Below, in pieces: positions 15,171 to 31,000 of a DNA stretch of 64,000 bases. This stretch comes from Eledone cirrhosa (Eukaryota > Mollusca > Cephalopoda > Octopoda > Eledonidae). Position 1 is the stretch's first letter, and the number at the start of each line of letters is the position of its first letter. The stretch is taken from the NCBI GenBank assembly GCA_964016885.1, contig OZ024742.1, forward strand, positions 87,001 to 151,000, given 5' to 3'. A program made the position numbers and the translations under genes. The notes under the pieces are model-generated. The model was not told where the DNA came from. It did no database searches and was given only the letters and a program-made list of their open reading frames with translations.

Positions 15171-16904
15171 TCAACGTACATTCAACAGTAACCCCCTCAT
15201 CCTAACCCTAACACTCAACGTACATTCAACTGTAACCATTCTAACCCTCACCCTAACCCTCAACGTACATTCAACAGTAACCAATCTAACCCTAACCCTA
15301 ACCCTCAACGTACATTCAACAGTAACCACCCTAACACTAACTCTAACCCTCAACGTACATTCAACAGTAACCACTCTAACCATAACCCTAACCCTCAACG
15401 TACATTCAACAGTAACCACTCTAACCCTAACCCTAACCCTCAACGTACATTCAAAAGTAACCACCCTAACACTAACCCTCAACGTACATTCAACAGTAAC
15501 CACTCTAACCCTAACCCTAATCCTAACCCTCAACGTACATTCAACAGTAACCACCCTAACCCTAACCCTCAACGTACATTCAACAGTAACCACCCTAACC
15601 CTAACCCTAACCCTCGACGTACATTCAACAGTAACCACCATAACCCTAACCCTCAACGTACATTCAACAGTAACCCCCTCATCCTAACCCTAACCCTCAA
15701 CGTACATTCAACAGTAACCATTCTAACCCTAAGCCTAACCCTCAACGTACATTCAACAGTAACCACTCTAACCCTAACCCTAACCCTCAACGTACATTCA
15801 ACAGTAACCACCCTAACCCTAACCCTAACCCTCAACGTACATTCAACAGTAACCACCCTAACCCTAACCCTAACCCTCAACGTACATTCAACAGTAACCA
15901 CCATAACCCTAACCCTCAACGTACATTCAACAGTAACCCCCTCATCCTAACCCTAACACTCAACGTACATTCAACTGTAACCATTCTAACCCTCACCCTA
16001 ACCCTCAACGTACATTCAACAGTAACCAATCTAACCCTAACCCTAACCCTCAACGTACATTCAACAGTAACCACTCTAACCCTAACCCTAACCCTAACTT
16101 AACCCTATCACTCAACGTACATTCAACAGTAACCACCCTAACCCTTAGCCTAACCCAAACCCTCAACGTACATTCAACAGTAACCACCCTAACCCTAGCC
16201 CTAACCTTAACCCTCAACGTACATTCAACAGTAACCATTCTAACCCTAACCCTAACCCTAACCCTAACCCTCAACGTACATTCAACAGTAACCACAATAA
16301 CCCTAACCTTAACCCTCAACGTACATTCAACAGTACCCACCCTAACCCTAACCCTCAACGTACATTCAACATTAACCACTCTAACACTAACCCTAACACT
16401 AACCCTCAACGTACATTCAACAGTAACCACCCTAACCCTAACCCTAACCCTCAACGTACATTCAACAGTAACCATCCTAACACTAACAATAACCCTAAAC
16501 GTACATGCAACAGTAACCACCATAACCCTAACCCTAACCCTAACCTAACCCTAACCCTCAACGTACATTCAACAGTAACCACTCTAACCCTAACCCTAAC
16601 CCTCAAGGTACATTCAACAGTAACCACCATAACCTTAACACTCAACGTACATTCAACAGTAACCCCCTCATCCTAACCCTAACCCACAACGTACATTCAA
16701 CAGTAACCATTCTAACCCTAACCCTAACCCTCAACGTACATTCAACAGTAACCATTCTAACCCTAACCCTAACCCTCAACGTACTTTCAACAGTAACCAT
16801 TCTAAGCCTAACCCTAACCCTCATCGTACATTCAACAGTAACCACTCTAACCCTAACCCTAACCCTCAACGTACATTCAACAGTAACCACCCTAACCCTA
16901 ACCC
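13488..16904 (+). repeat. 1.69 kb tandem duplication inside domain A
   Basis: The segment starting at 13,488 recurs at 15,171 (offset 1,683). Its downstream landmarks recur with an offset of 1,689: the slip-containing monomers at 14,361 and 16,050, and the CATGCAACAG group at 14,762 and 16,451. The 6-bp change in offset equals one hexamer. After about 16,900 the sequence rejoins the order seen at 11,655 in HOR copy 3. Confidence 0.55.
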
Positions 16905-19393
16905 TCAACGTACATTCAACAGTAACCCCCTCATCCTAACCCTAACACTCAACGTACATTCAACTGTAACCATTCTAACCCTCACCCTAACCCTCAACGT
17001 ACATTCAACAGTAACCAATCTAACCCTAACCCTAACCCTCAACGTACATTCAACAGTAACCACCCTAACACAAACTCTAACCCTCAACGTACATTCAACA
17101 GTAACCACTCTAACCCTAACCCTAACCCTCATCGTACATTCAACAGTAACCACTCTAACCCTAACCCTAACCCTCAACGTACATTCAACAGTAACCACCC
17201 TAACCCTAACCCTAACCCTCAACGTACATTCAACAGTAACCACCCTAACCCTAACCCTAACCCTCAACGTACATTCAACAGTAACCACCATAACCCTAAC
17301 CCTCAACGTACATTCAACAGTAACCCCCTCATCCTAACCCTAACACTCAACGTACATTCAACTGTAACCATTCTAACCCTCACCCTAACCCTCAACGTAC
17401 ATTCAACAGTAACCAATCTAACCCTAACCCTAACCCTCAACGTACATTCAACAGTAACCACCCTAACACTAACTCTAACCCTCAACGTACATTCAACAGT
17501 AACCACTCTAACCCTAACCCTAACCCTCAACGTACATTCAACAGTAACCACTCTAACCCTAACCCTAACCCTCAACGTACATTCAAAAGTAACCACCCTA
17601 ACCCTAACCCTCAACGTACATTCAACAGTAACCACTCTAACCCTAACCCTAATCCTAACCCTCAACGTACATTCAACAGTAACCACCCTAACCCTAACCC
17701 TCAACGTACATTCAACAGTAACCACCCTAACCCTAACCCTAACCCTCAACGTACATTCAACAGTAACCACCATAACCCTAACCCTCAACGTACATTCAAC
17801 AGTAACCCCCTCATCCTAACCCTAACCCTCAACGTACATTCAACAGTAACCACTCTAACCCTAACCCTCAACGTACATTCAACAGTACCCATTCTAACCC
17901 TAACCCTAACCCTAACCCTAACCCTCAACGTACATTCAACAGTAACCACAATAACCCTAACCTTAACCCTCAACGTACATTCAAAAGTAACCACCCTAAC
18001 CCTAACCCTCAACGTACATTCAACAGTAACCACTCTAACCCTAACCCTAATCCTAACCCTCAACGTACATTCAACAGTAACCACCCTAACCCTAACCCTC
18101 AACGTACATTCAACAGTAACCACCCTAACCCTAACCCTAACCCTCAACGTACATTCAACAGTAACCACCATAACCCTAACCCTCAACGTACATTCAACAG
18201 TAACCCCCTCATCCTAACCCTAACCCTCAACGTACATTCAACAGTAACCACTCTAACCCTAACCCTCAACGTACATTCAACAGTAACCATTCTAACCCTA
18301 ACCCTAACCCTAACCCTAACCCTCAACGTACATTCAACAGTAACCACAATAACCCTAACCTTAACCCTCAACGTACATTCAACAGTACCCACCCTAACCC
18401 TAACCCTCAACGTACATTCAACATTAACCACTCTAACACTAACCCTAACACTAACCCTCAACGTACATTCAACAGTAACCATCCTAACACTAACAATAAC
18501 CCTAAACGTACATGCAACAGTAACCACCATAACCCTAACCCTAACCCTAACCTAACCCTAACCCTCAACGTACATTCAACAGTAACCCCCTCATCCTAAC
18601 CCTAACCCACAACGTACATTCAACAGTAACCATTCTAACCCTAACCCTAACCCTCAACGTACATTCAACAGTAACCATTCTAACCCTAACCCTAACCCTC
18701 AACGTACATTCAACAGTAACCATTCTAACCCTAACCCTAACCCTCATCGTACATTCAACAGTAACCACTCTAACCCTAACCCTAACCCTCAACGTACATT
18801 CAACAGTAACCACCCTAACCCTAACCCTAACCCTCAACGTACATTCAACAGTAACCACCCTAACCCTAACCCTAACCCTCAACGTACATTCAACAGTAAC
18901 CACCCTAACCCTAACCCTAACCATCAACGTACATTCAACAGTAACCACCATAACCCTAACCCTCAACGTACATTCAACAGTAACCCCCTCATCCTAACCC
19001 TAACACTCAACGTACATTCAACTGTAACCATTCTAACCCTCACCCTAACCCTCAACGTACATTCAACAGTAACCAATCTAACTCTAACCCTAACCCTCAA
19101 CGTACATTCAACAGTAACCACCCTAACACTAACTCTAACCCTCAACGTACATTCAACAGTAACCACTCTAACCCTAACCCTCAACGTACATTCAACAGTA
19201 ACCACTCTAACCCAAACCCTAACCCTCAACGTACATTCAAAAGTAACCACCCTAACCCTAACCCTCAACGTACATTCAACAGTAACCACTCTAATCCTAA
19301 CCCTAATCCTAACCCTCAACGTACATTCAACAGTAACCACCCTAACCCTAACCCAAAACGTACATTCAACAGTAACCACCATAACCCTAACCC

Positions 19394-22300
19394 TCAACGT
19401 ACATTCAACAGTAACCCCCTCATCCTAACCCTAACCCTCAACGTACATTCAACAGTAACCATTCTAACCCTAACCCTAACCCTCAACGTACATTCAACAG
19501 TAACCACTCTAACCCTAACCCTAACCCTCAACGTACATTCAACAGTAACCACCCTAACCCTAACCCTAACCCTCAACGTACATTCAACAGTAACCACCCT
19601 AACCCTAACCCTAACCCTCAACGTACATTCAACAGTAACCACCATAACCCTAACCCTCAACGTACGTTCAACAGTAACCCCCTCATCCTAACCCTAACAC
19701 TCAACGTACATTCAACTGTAACCATTCTAACCCTCACCCTAACCCTCAACGTACATTCAACAGTAACCAATCTAACCCTAACCCTAACCCTCAACGTACA
19801 TTCAACAGTAACCACTCTAACCCTAACCCTAACCCTAACTTAACCCTATCACTCAACGTACATTCAACAGTAACCACCCTAACCCTTAGCCTAACCCAAA
19901 CCCTCAACGTACATTCAACAGTAACCACCCTAACCCTAACCCTAACCTTAACCCTCAACGTACATTCAACAGTAACCATTCTAACCCTAACCCTAACCCT
20001 AACCCTAACCGTCAACGTACATTCAACAGTAACCACAATAACCCTAACCTTAACCCTCAACGTACATTCAACAGTACCCACCCTAACCCTAACCCTCAAC
20101 ATACATTCAACATTAACCACTCTAACACTAACCCTAACACTAACCCTCAACGTACATTCAACAGTAACCACCCTAACCCTAACACTAACCCTCAACGTAC
20201 ATTCAACAGTAACCATCCTAACACTAACAATAACCCTAAACGTACATGCAACAGTAACCACCATAACCCTAACCCTAACCCTAACCTAACCCTAACCCTC
20301 AACGTACATTCAACAGTAACCACTCTAACCCTAACCCTAACCCTCAAGGTACATTCAACAGTAACCACCATAACCTTAACCCTCAACGTACATTCAACAG
20401 TAACCCCCTCATCCTAACCCTAACCCACAACGTACATTCAACAGTAACCATTCTAACCCTAACCCTAACCCTCAACGTACATTCAACAGTAACCATTCTA
20501 ACCCTAACCCTAACCCTCAACGTACATTCAACAGTATCCATTCTAACCCTAACCCTAACCCTCAACGTACATTCAACAGTAACCATTCTAACCCTAACCC
20601 TAACCCTCATCGTACATTCAACAGTAACCACTCTAACCCTAACCCTAACCCTCAACGTACATTCAACAGTAACCACCCTAACCCTAACCCTAACCCTCAA
20701 CGTACATTCAACAGTAACCACCCTAACCCTAACCCTAACCCTCAACGTACATTCAACAGTAACCACCATAACCCTAACCCTCAACGTACATTCAACAGTA
20801 ACCCCCTCATCCTAACCCTAACACTCAACGTACATTCAACTGTAACCATTCTAACCCTCACCCTAACCCTCAACGTACATTCAACAGTAACCAATCTAAC
20901 CCTAACCCTAATCCTCAACGTACATTCAACAGTAAGCACCCTAACACTAACTCTAACCCTCAACGTACATTCAACAGTAACCACTCTAACCCTAACCCTA
21001 ACTCTCAACGTACATTCAACAGTAACCACTCTAACTCTAACCCTAACCCTCAACGTACATTCAAAAGTAACCACCCTAACCCTCAACGTACATTCAACAG
21101 TAACCACTCTAACCCTAACCCTAATCCTAACCCTCAACGTACATTCAACAGTAACCACCCTAACTCTAACCCTCAACGTACATTCAACAGTAACCACCCT
21201 AACCCTAACCCTAACCCTCAACGTATATTCAACAGATACCACCATAACCCTAACCCTTAACGTACATTCAACAGTAACCCCCTCATCCTAACCCTAACAC
21301 TCAACGTACATTCAACTGTAACCATTCTAACCCTCACCCTAACCCTCAACGTACATTCAACAGTAACCACTCTAACCCTAACCCTCAACGTACATTCAAC
21401 AGTAACCACTCTAACCCTAACCCTAACCCTCAACGTACATTCAACAGTAACCACTCTAAGCCTAACCCTAACCCTCAACGTACATTCAACAGTAACCACC
21501 CTAACCCTAACCCTCCACGTACATTCAACAGTAACCACTCTAACCCTAACCCTAATCCTAACCCTCAACGTACATTCAACAGTAACCACCCTAACCCTAA
21601 CCCTCAACGTACATTCAACAGTAACCACCCTAACCCTAACCCTCAACGTACATGCAACAGTAACCACCCTAACCCTAACCCTAACCCTCAACGTACATTC
21701 AACAGTAACCACTCAAACCCTAACCCTAAACTTAACCCTCAACGTACATTCAACTGTAACCATTCTAACCCTAACCCTAACCCTCAACGTATATGCAACA
21801 GTAACCACAATAACCCTAACCTTAACCCTCAACGTACATTCAACAGTAACCACCCTAACCCTAACCCTAACCCTAACCCTAACCCTCAACGTACATTCAA
21901 CAATAACCACAATAACCCTAACCCTAACCCTCAACGTACATTCAACATTAACCACTCTAACCCTAACCCTAACACGAACCCTCAACGTACATTCAACAGT
22001 AACCACCCTAACCCTAACCCAAAACGTACATTCAACAGTAACCACCATAACCCTAACCCTCAACGTACATTCAACAGTAACCCCCTCATCCTAACCCTAA
22101 CCCTCAACGTACATTCAACAGTAACCATTCTAACCCTAACCCTAACCCTCAACGTACATTCAACAGTAACCACTCTAACCCTAACCCTAACCCTCAACGT
22201 ACATTCAACAGTAACCACCCTAACCCTAACCCTAACCCTCAACGTACATTCAACAGTAACCACCCTAACCCTAACCCTAACCCTCAACGTACATTCAACA

Positions 22301-24762
22301 GTAACCACCATAACCCTAACCCTCAACGTACATTCAACAGTAACCCCCTCATCCTAACCCTAACACTCAACGTACATTCAACTGTAACCATTCTAACCCT
22401 CACCCTAACCCTCAACGTACATTCAACAGTAACCAATCTAACCCTAACCCTAACCCTCAACGTACATTCAACAGTAACCACTCTAACCCTAACCCTAACC
22501 CTAACTTAACCCTATCACTCAACGTACATTCAACAGTAACCACCCTAACCCTTAGCCTAACCCAAACCCTCAACGTACATTCAACAGTAACCACCCTAAC
22601 CCTAACCCTAACCTTAACCCTCAACGTACATTCAACAGTAACCATTCTAACCCTAACCCTAACCCTAACCCTAACCCTCAACGTACATTCAACAGTAACC
22701 ACAATAACCCTAACCTTAACCCTCAACGTACATTCAACAGTACCCACCCTAACCCTAACCCTCAACATACATTCAACATTAACCACTCTAACACTAACCC
22801 TAACACTAACCCTCAACGTACATTCAACAGTAACCACCCTAACCCTAACACTAACCCTCAACGTACATTCAACAGTAACCATCCTAACACTAACAATAAC
22901 ACTAAACGTACATGCAACAGTAACCACCATAACCCTAACCCTAACCCTAACCTAACCCTAACCCTCAACGTACATTCAACAGTAACCACTCTAACCCTAA
23001 CCCTAACCCTCAAGGTACATTCAACAGTAACCACCATAACCTTAACCCTCAACGTACATTCAACAGTAACCCCCTCATCCTAACCCTAACCCACAACGTA
23101 CATTCAACAGTAACCATTCTAACCCTAACCCTAGCCCTCAACGTACATTCAACAGTAACCATTCTAACCCTAGCCCTAACCCTCAACGTACATTCAACAG
23201 TAACCATTCTAACCCTAGCCCTAACCCTCAACGTACATTCAACAGTATCCATTCTAACCCTAACCCTAACCCTCAACGTACATTCAACAGTAACCATTCT
23301 AACCCTAACCCTAACCCTCATCGTACATTCAACAGTAACCACTCTAACCCAAACCCTAACCCTCAACGTACATTCAACAGTAACCACCCTAACCCTAACC
23401 CTAACCCTCAACGTACATTCAACAGTAACCACCCTAACCCTAACCCTAACCCTCAACGTACATTCAACAGTAACCACCATAACCCTAACCCTCAACGTAC
23501 ATTCAACAGTAACCCCCTCATCCTAACCCTAACACTCAACGTACATTCAACTGTAACCATTCTAACCCTCACCCTAACCCTCAACGTACATTCAACAGTA
23601 ACCAATCTAACCCTAACCCTAATCCTCAACGTACATTCAACAGTAACCACCCTAACACTAACTCTAACCCTCAACGTACATTCAACAGTAACCACTCTAA
23701 CCCTAACCCTAACTCTCAACGTACATTCAACAGTAACCACTCTAACTCTAACCCTAACCCTCAACGTACATTCAAAAGTAACCACCCTAACCCTCAACGT
23801 ACATTCAACAGTAACCACTCTAACCCTAACCCTAATCCTAACCCTCAACGTACATTCAACAGTAACCACCCTAACTCTAACCCTCAACGTACATTCAACA
23901 GTAACCACCCTAACCCTAAACCTAACCCTCAACGTATATTCAACAGATACCACCATAACCCTAACCCTCAACGTACATTCAACAGTAACCCCCTCATCCT
24001 AACCCTAACACTCAACGTACATTCAACTGTAACCATTCTAACCCTCACCCTAACCCTCAACGTACATTCAACAGTAACCACTCTAACCCTAACCCTCAAC
24101 GTACATTCAACAGTAACCACTCTAACCCTAACCCTAACCCTCAACGTACATTCAACAGTAACCACTCTAAGCCTAACCCTAACCCTCAACGTACATTCAA
24201 CAGTAACCACCCTAACCCTAACCCTCCACGTACATTCAACAGTAACCACTCTAACCCTAACCCTAATCCTAACCCTCAACGTACATTCAACAGTAACCAC
24301 CCTAACCCTAACCCTCAACGTACATTCAACAGTAACCACCCTAACCCTAACCCTAACCCTCAACGTACATGCAACAGTAACCACCCTAACCCTAACCCTA
24401 ACCCTCAACGTACATTCAACAGTAACCACTCAAACCCTAACCCTAAACTTAACCCTCAACGTACATTCAACTGTAACCATTCTAACCCTAACCCTAACCC
24501 TCAACGTATATGCAACAGTAACCACAATAACCCTAACCTTAACCCTCAACGTACATTCAACAGTAACCACCCTAACCCTAACCCTAACCCTAACCCTAAC
24601 CCTCAACGTACATTCAACAATAACCACAATAACCCTAACCCTAACCCTCAACGTACATTCAACATTAACCACTCTAACCCTAACCCTAACACGAACCCTC
24701 AACGTACATTCAACAGTAACCACTCTAACCCTAACCCTCAACGTACATTCAACAGTAACCAC
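19394..24762 (+). repeat. Pair of ~2.67 kb higher-order repeats
   Basis: The variant series beginning at 19,394 recurs at 22,060 with an offset of 2,666 bp. The same offset holds for the slip monomers (19,791 and 22,457) and the CATGCAACAG group (20,192 and 22,858). Shared private variants include CAACATACATTC (20,099 and 22,765), CAACAGATACC (21,230 and 23,943) and CCTCCACGTACA (21,512 and 24,222). The offset grows to about 2,711 in the right half, one 45-nt monomer more. Confidence 0.6.
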
Positions 24763-25090
24763 TCTAATTTAACACTAACCCTCAACGTACATTCAACAGT
24801 AACCACCATAACCCTAACCCTCAACGTACATTCAACAGTAACCCCCTCATCCTAACCCTAACCCACAACGTACATTCAACAGTAACCACCTTAACCCAAA
24901 CCCTAACCCTAACCCTAAGCCTCAACGTACATTCAACAGTAACCATTCGAGCCCTAACCCTAACCCTGAACGTACATTCAACAGTAACCACTCAAACCCT
25001 AACCCTAACCCTAACACTCAACGTACATTAAAAAGTAACCACCCTAACCCTAACCCTAACCCTAACCCTAACCCTAACCCTAACCCTCAA
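24763..25090 (+). repeat. Decayed junction between satellite domains A and B with longest pure hexamer tract
   Basis: Monomers here carry unusual clusters of changes: CTCTAATTTAACAC near 24,764, CACCTTAACCCAAACCC near 24,888, ATTCGAGCCC near 24,945 and CATTAAAAAGTAACC near 25,026. They are followed at 25,042-25,083 by seven consecutive intact CCCTAA hexamers plus CCCT, the longest uninterrupted hexamer run I found. HOR periodicity changes on either side. Confidence 0.6.
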
Positions 25091-28000
25091 CGTATATTCA
25101 ACAGTAACCACTCTAACCCTAACCCTAACCCTCAACGTACATTCAACTGTAACCATTCTAACCCTAAACCTAACCTTAACACTCAACGTACATTCAACTG
25201 TAACCATTCTAACCCTCACCCTAACCCTCAACGTACATTCAACAGTAACCTCCCTAACCCTAACCCTAACCCTCAACGTACTTTCAACAGTAACCACCCT
25301 AACCCTAACCCTAACCCTCAACGTACATTCAACAGTAACCACTCTAACCCTAACTCTAACCCTCAACGTACATTCAACAGTAACCACCCTAACCCTAACC
25401 CTAACCCTAACCCTCAACGTACATTCAACAGTACCCACCCTAACCCTAACCCTCAACGTACATTCAACAGTAACCACTTTAACCCTAACTCTAACCCTCA
25501 ACGTACATTCAACAGTAACCACCCTAACCCTAACCCTAACCCTCAACGTACATTCAACAGTACCCACCCTAACCCTAACCCTCAACGTACATTCAACAGT
25601 AACCACTTTAACCCTAACTCTAACCCTCAAAGTACATTCAACAGTAACCACCCTAACCCTTACCCTAACCCTCAACGTACATTCAACAGTAACCACTCTA
25701 ACCCTAACTCTAACCCTCAACGTACATTCAACAGTAACCACCCTAACCCTAACCCTAACCCTCAACGTACATTCAACAGTAACCACCCTAACCCTAACCC
25801 TAACCCTCAACGTACATTCAACAGTAACCACCCTAACCCTAACCCTCAACGTACATTCAACAGTAACCACTCTAACCCTAACCCTAATCCTAACCCTCAA
25901 CGTACATTCAACAGTAACCACCCTAACCCTCAACGTACATTCAACAGTAACCACTCTAACCCTAACCCAAACCCTAAACCTCAACGTACATTCAACAGTA
26001 ACCACTCTAACCCTAACCCTCAACGTACATTCAACAGTAACCACCCTAACCCTAACCCTCAACGTACATTCAACAGTAACCACACTAACCCTAACCCTAA
26101 TCCTAACCCTCAACGTACATTCAACAGTAACCACCCTAACCCTCAACGTACATTCAACAGTAACCACCCTAACCCTAATCCTAACCCTCAACGTACATTC
26201 AACAGTAACCACCCTAACCCTAACCCTAACCCTCAACGTACATTCAACAGTAACTACCCTAACCCTAACCCTAACCCTCAACGTACATTCAACAGTAACC
26301 ACTCTAACCCTAACCCTAACCCTCAACGTACATTCAACAGTAACCACCCTAACCCTAACTCTAACCCTCAACGTACATTCAACAGTAACCACCCTAACCC
26401 TAACCCTAACCTTCAACGTACATTCAACAGTAACCACCCTAACCCTAACCCTCAACGTACATTCAACAGTAACCACCCTAACCCTAACCCTAACCCTCAA
26501 CGTACATTCAACAGTAACCACCATAACCCTAACCCTAACCCTAACCCTAACCCTCAACGTACATTCAACAGTAACTACTCTAACCCTAACCCTAACCCTC
26601 AACGTACATTCAAAAGTAACAACCCTAACCCTAACCCTAACCCTAACCCTCAACGTACATTCAACAGTAACCACTCTAACCCTAACCCTAACCCTCAACG
26701 TACATTCAACAGTAACCACCCTAACCCTAACCCTCAACGTACATTCAACAGTAACCACCCTAACCCTAACCCTAACCCACAACGTACATTCAACAGTAAC
26801 CACCCTAACCCTAACCCTAACCCTCAACGTACATTCAACAGTAACCACCCTAACCCTAACCCTCAACGTACATTCGACAGTAACCACTCTAACCCTAACC
26901 CTAACCCTAACCCTCAACGTACATTCAACAGTAACCACTCAAACCCTAACCTTAATCCTGTACGTACATTCAAAAGTAACCACTCTAACCCTAACCCTAA
27001 CCCTCAACGTACATTCAACAGTAACCACCCTAACCCTAACCCTAACCCTCAACGTACATTCAACAGTAACCACTCTAACCCTAACCCTAACCCTCAACGT
27101 ACATTCAACAGTAACCACCCTAACCCTAACGCTCAACGTACATTCAACAGTAACCACTCTAACCCTAACCCTAACCCTAACCCTCAACGTACATTCAACA
27201 GTAACCACTCTAACCCTAACCCTAACCCTCAATGTACATTCAACAGTAACCACCCTAACCCTCAACGTACATTCAACAGTAACCACTCTAACCCTAACCC
27301 TAACCCTCAATGTACATTCAACAGTAACCACCCTAACCCTCAACGTACATTCAACAGTAACCACTCTAACCCTAACCCTAACCCTCAACGTACATTCAAC
27401 AGTAACCACACTAACCCTAACCCTCAACGTACATTCAACAGTAACCACTCTAACCCTAACCCTAATCCTAACCCTCAACGTACATTCAACAGTAATCACC
27501 CTAACCCTAATCCTAACCCTCAACGTACATTCAACAGTAACCACCCTAACCCTTACCCCCAACCCTCAACGTACATACAACAGTAACCACTCTAACCCTA
27601 ACCCTAACCCTCAACGTACATTCAACAGTAACCACCCTAACCCTAACCCTAACCCTCAACGTACATTCAACTGTAACCACTCTAACCCTAACCCTAACAC
27701 TCAACGTACATTCAACAGTAACCACCCTAACCCTAACCCTCAACGTACATTCAACAGTAACCACCCTAACCCTAACCCTAACCCTCAACGTACATTCAAC
27801 TGTAACCACACTAACCCTAACCCTAACACTCAACGTACATTCAACAGTAACCACCCTAACCCTCACCCTCAACGTACATACAACAGTAACCACTCTAACC
27901 CTAACCCTAACCCTCAACGTACATTCAACAGTAACCACCCTAACCCTAACCCTAACCCTCAACGTACATTCAACTGTAACCACTCTAACCCTAACCCTAA

Positions 28001-31000
28001 CACTCAACGTACATTCAACAGTAACCACCCTAACCCTAACACTCAACGTACATTCAACAGTAACCACCCTAACCCTAACCCTAACCCTCAACGTACATTC
28101 AACAGTAACCACCCTAACCCTAACCCTAACCCTCAACGTACATTCAACAGTAACCACTCTAACCCTAACTCTAACCCTCAACGTACATTCAACAGTAACC
28201 ACCCTAACCCTAACCCTAACCCTAACCCTCAACGTACATTCAACAGTACCCACCCTAACCCTAACCCTCAACGTACATTCAACAGTAACCACTTTAACCC
28301 TAACTCTAACCCTCAACGTACATTCAACAGTAACCACCCTAACCCTAACCCTAACCCTCAACGTACATTCAACAGTACCCACCCTAACCCTAACCCTCAA
28401 CGTACATTCAACAGTAACCACTTTAACCCTAACTCTAACCCTCAACGTACATTCAACAGTAACCACCCTAACCCTTACCCTAACCCTCAACGTACATTCA
28501 ACAGTAACCACTCTAACCCTAACTCTAACCCTCAACGTACATTCAACAGTAACCACCCTAACCCTAACCCTAACCCTCAACGTACATTCAACAGTAACCA
28601 CCCTAACCCTAACCCTAACCCTCAACGTACATTCAACAGTAACCACCCTAACCCTAACCCTCAACGTACATTCAACAGTAACCACTCTAACCCTAACCCT
28701 AATCCTAACCCTCAACGTACATTCAACAGTAACCACCCTAACCCTCAACGTACATTCAACAGTAACCACTCTAACCCTAACCCAAACCCTAAACCTCAAC
28801 GTACATTCAACAGTAACCACTCTAACCCTAACCCTCAACGTACATTCAACAGTAACCACCCTAACCCTAACCCTCAACGTACATTCAACAGTAACCACAC
28901 TAACCCTAACCCTAATCCTAACCCTCAACGTACATTCAACAGTAACCACCCTAACCCTCAACGTACATTCAACAGTAACCACCCTAACCCTAATCCTAAC
29001 CCTCAACGTACATTCAACAGTAACCACCCTAACCCTAACCCTAACCCTCAACGTACATTCAACAGTAACCACCCTAACCCTAACCCTAACCCTCAACGTA
29101 CATTCAACAGTAACCACTCTAACCCTAACCCTAACCCTCAACGTACATTCAACAGTAACCACCCTAACCCTAACTCTAACCCTCAACGTACATTCAACAG
29201 TAACCACCCTAACCCTAACCCTAACCTTCAACGTACATTCAACAGTAACCACCCTAACCCTAACCCTCAACGTACATTCAACAGTAACCACTCTAACCCT
29301 AACCCTAACCCCCAACGTACATTCAACAGTAACCACCCTAACCCTAACCCTAACCCTCAACGTACATTCAACAGTAACCACCATAACCCTAACCCTAACC
29401 CTAACCCTAACCCTCAACGTACATTCAACAGTAACTACTCTAACCCTAACCCTAACCCTCAACGTACATTCAAAAGTAACAACCCTAACCCTAACCCTAA
29501 CCCTAACCCTCAACGTACATTCAACAGTAACCACTCTAACCCTAACCCTAACCCTCAACGTACATTCAACAGTAACCACCCTAACCCTAACCCTCAACGT
29601 ACATTCAACAGTAACCACCCTAACCCTAACCCTAACCCACAACGTACATTCAACAGTAACCACCCTAACCCTAACCCTAACTCTCAACGTACATTCAACA
29701 GTAACCACCCTAACCCTAACCCTCAACGTACATTCAACAGTAACCACTCTAACCCTAACCCTAACCCTAACCCTCAACGTACATTCAACAGTAACCACTC
29801 AAACCCTAACCCTAACCCTCAATGTACATTCAACAGTAACCACCCTAACCCTCAACGTACATTCAACAGTAACCACTCTAACCCTAACCCTAACCCTCAA
29901 TGTACATTCAACAGTAACCACCCTAACCCTCAACGTACATTCAACAGTAACCACTCTAACCCTAACCCTAACCCTCAACGTACATTCAACAGTAACCACC
30001 CTAACCCTCAACGTACATTCAACAGTAACCACACTAACCCTAACCCTCAACGTACATTCAACAGTAACCACTCTAACCCTAACCCTAATCCTAACCCTCA
30101 ACGTACATTCAACAGTAATCACCCTAACCCTAATCCTAACCCTCAACGTACATTCAACAGTAACCACCCTAACCCTTACCCCCAACCCTCAACGTACATA
30201 CAACAGTAACCACTCTAACCCTAACCCTAACCCTCAACGTACATTCAACAGTAACCACCCTAACCCTAACCCTAACCCTCAACGTACATTCAACTGTAAC
30301 CACTCTAACCCTAACCCTAACACTCAACGTACATTCAACAGTAACCACCCTAACCCTAACCCTCAACGTACATTCAACAGTAACCACCCTAACCCTAACC
30401 CTAACCCTCAACGTACATTCAACTGTAACCACACTAACCCTAACCCTAACACTCAACGTACATTCAACAGTAACCACCCTAACCCTCACCCTCAACGTAC
30501 ATTCAACAGTAACCACCCTAACCCTAACCCTAACTCTCAACGTACATTCAAATGTAACCACACTAACCCTAACCCTAACACTCAACGTACATTCAACAGT
30601 AACCACCCTAACCCTAACCCTAACCCTCAACGTACATTCAACAGTAACCATCGTAACCCTAACCCTAACCCTCAACGTACATTCAACAGTAACCACCCTA
30701 ACCCTAACCCTAACCCTCAACGTACATTCAACAGTAACCACCCAAACCCTAACCCTAACCCTCAACGTACATTCAACTGTAACCACACTAACCCTAACCC
30801 TAACCCTCAACGTACATTCAACAGTAACCACTTTAACCCTAACTCTAACCCTCAACGTACATTCAACAGTAACCACCCTAACCCTTACCCTAACCCTCAA
30901 CGTACATTCAACAGTAACCACTCTAACCCTAACTATAACCCTCAACGTACATTCAACAGTAACCACCCTAACCCTAACCCTAACCCTCAACGTACATTCA

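Larger units (their letters stand above)
1..24770 (+). repeat. Satellite domain A (most diverged, ~3.5 kb and ~2.7 kb HORs)
   Basis: This part is marked by recurring variant monomers: TAACCCCCTCATCC (for example near 174, 1,084, 2,853, 4,985), AACTGTAACCATT, the CATGCAACAG core, and hexamer slips such as CCCTAACCTAACCC that change the phase. Because of the slips and point changes the minus-strand frames are short here. The same ordered series of variants returns every ~3.52-3.57 kb between about 2.1 and 15 kb, then in shorter periods to about 24.7 kb. The higher divergence compared with domain D suggests an older or less recently homogenised part of the array; that is inference. Confidence 0.8.

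Noticed and set aside
1..24762. Dozens of 64-263-codon minus-strand open frames recurring with identical sequence
   Set aside because: Same satellite translation, cut by hexamer slips and point variants. Recurrence reflects higher-order repeats, not a gene family.
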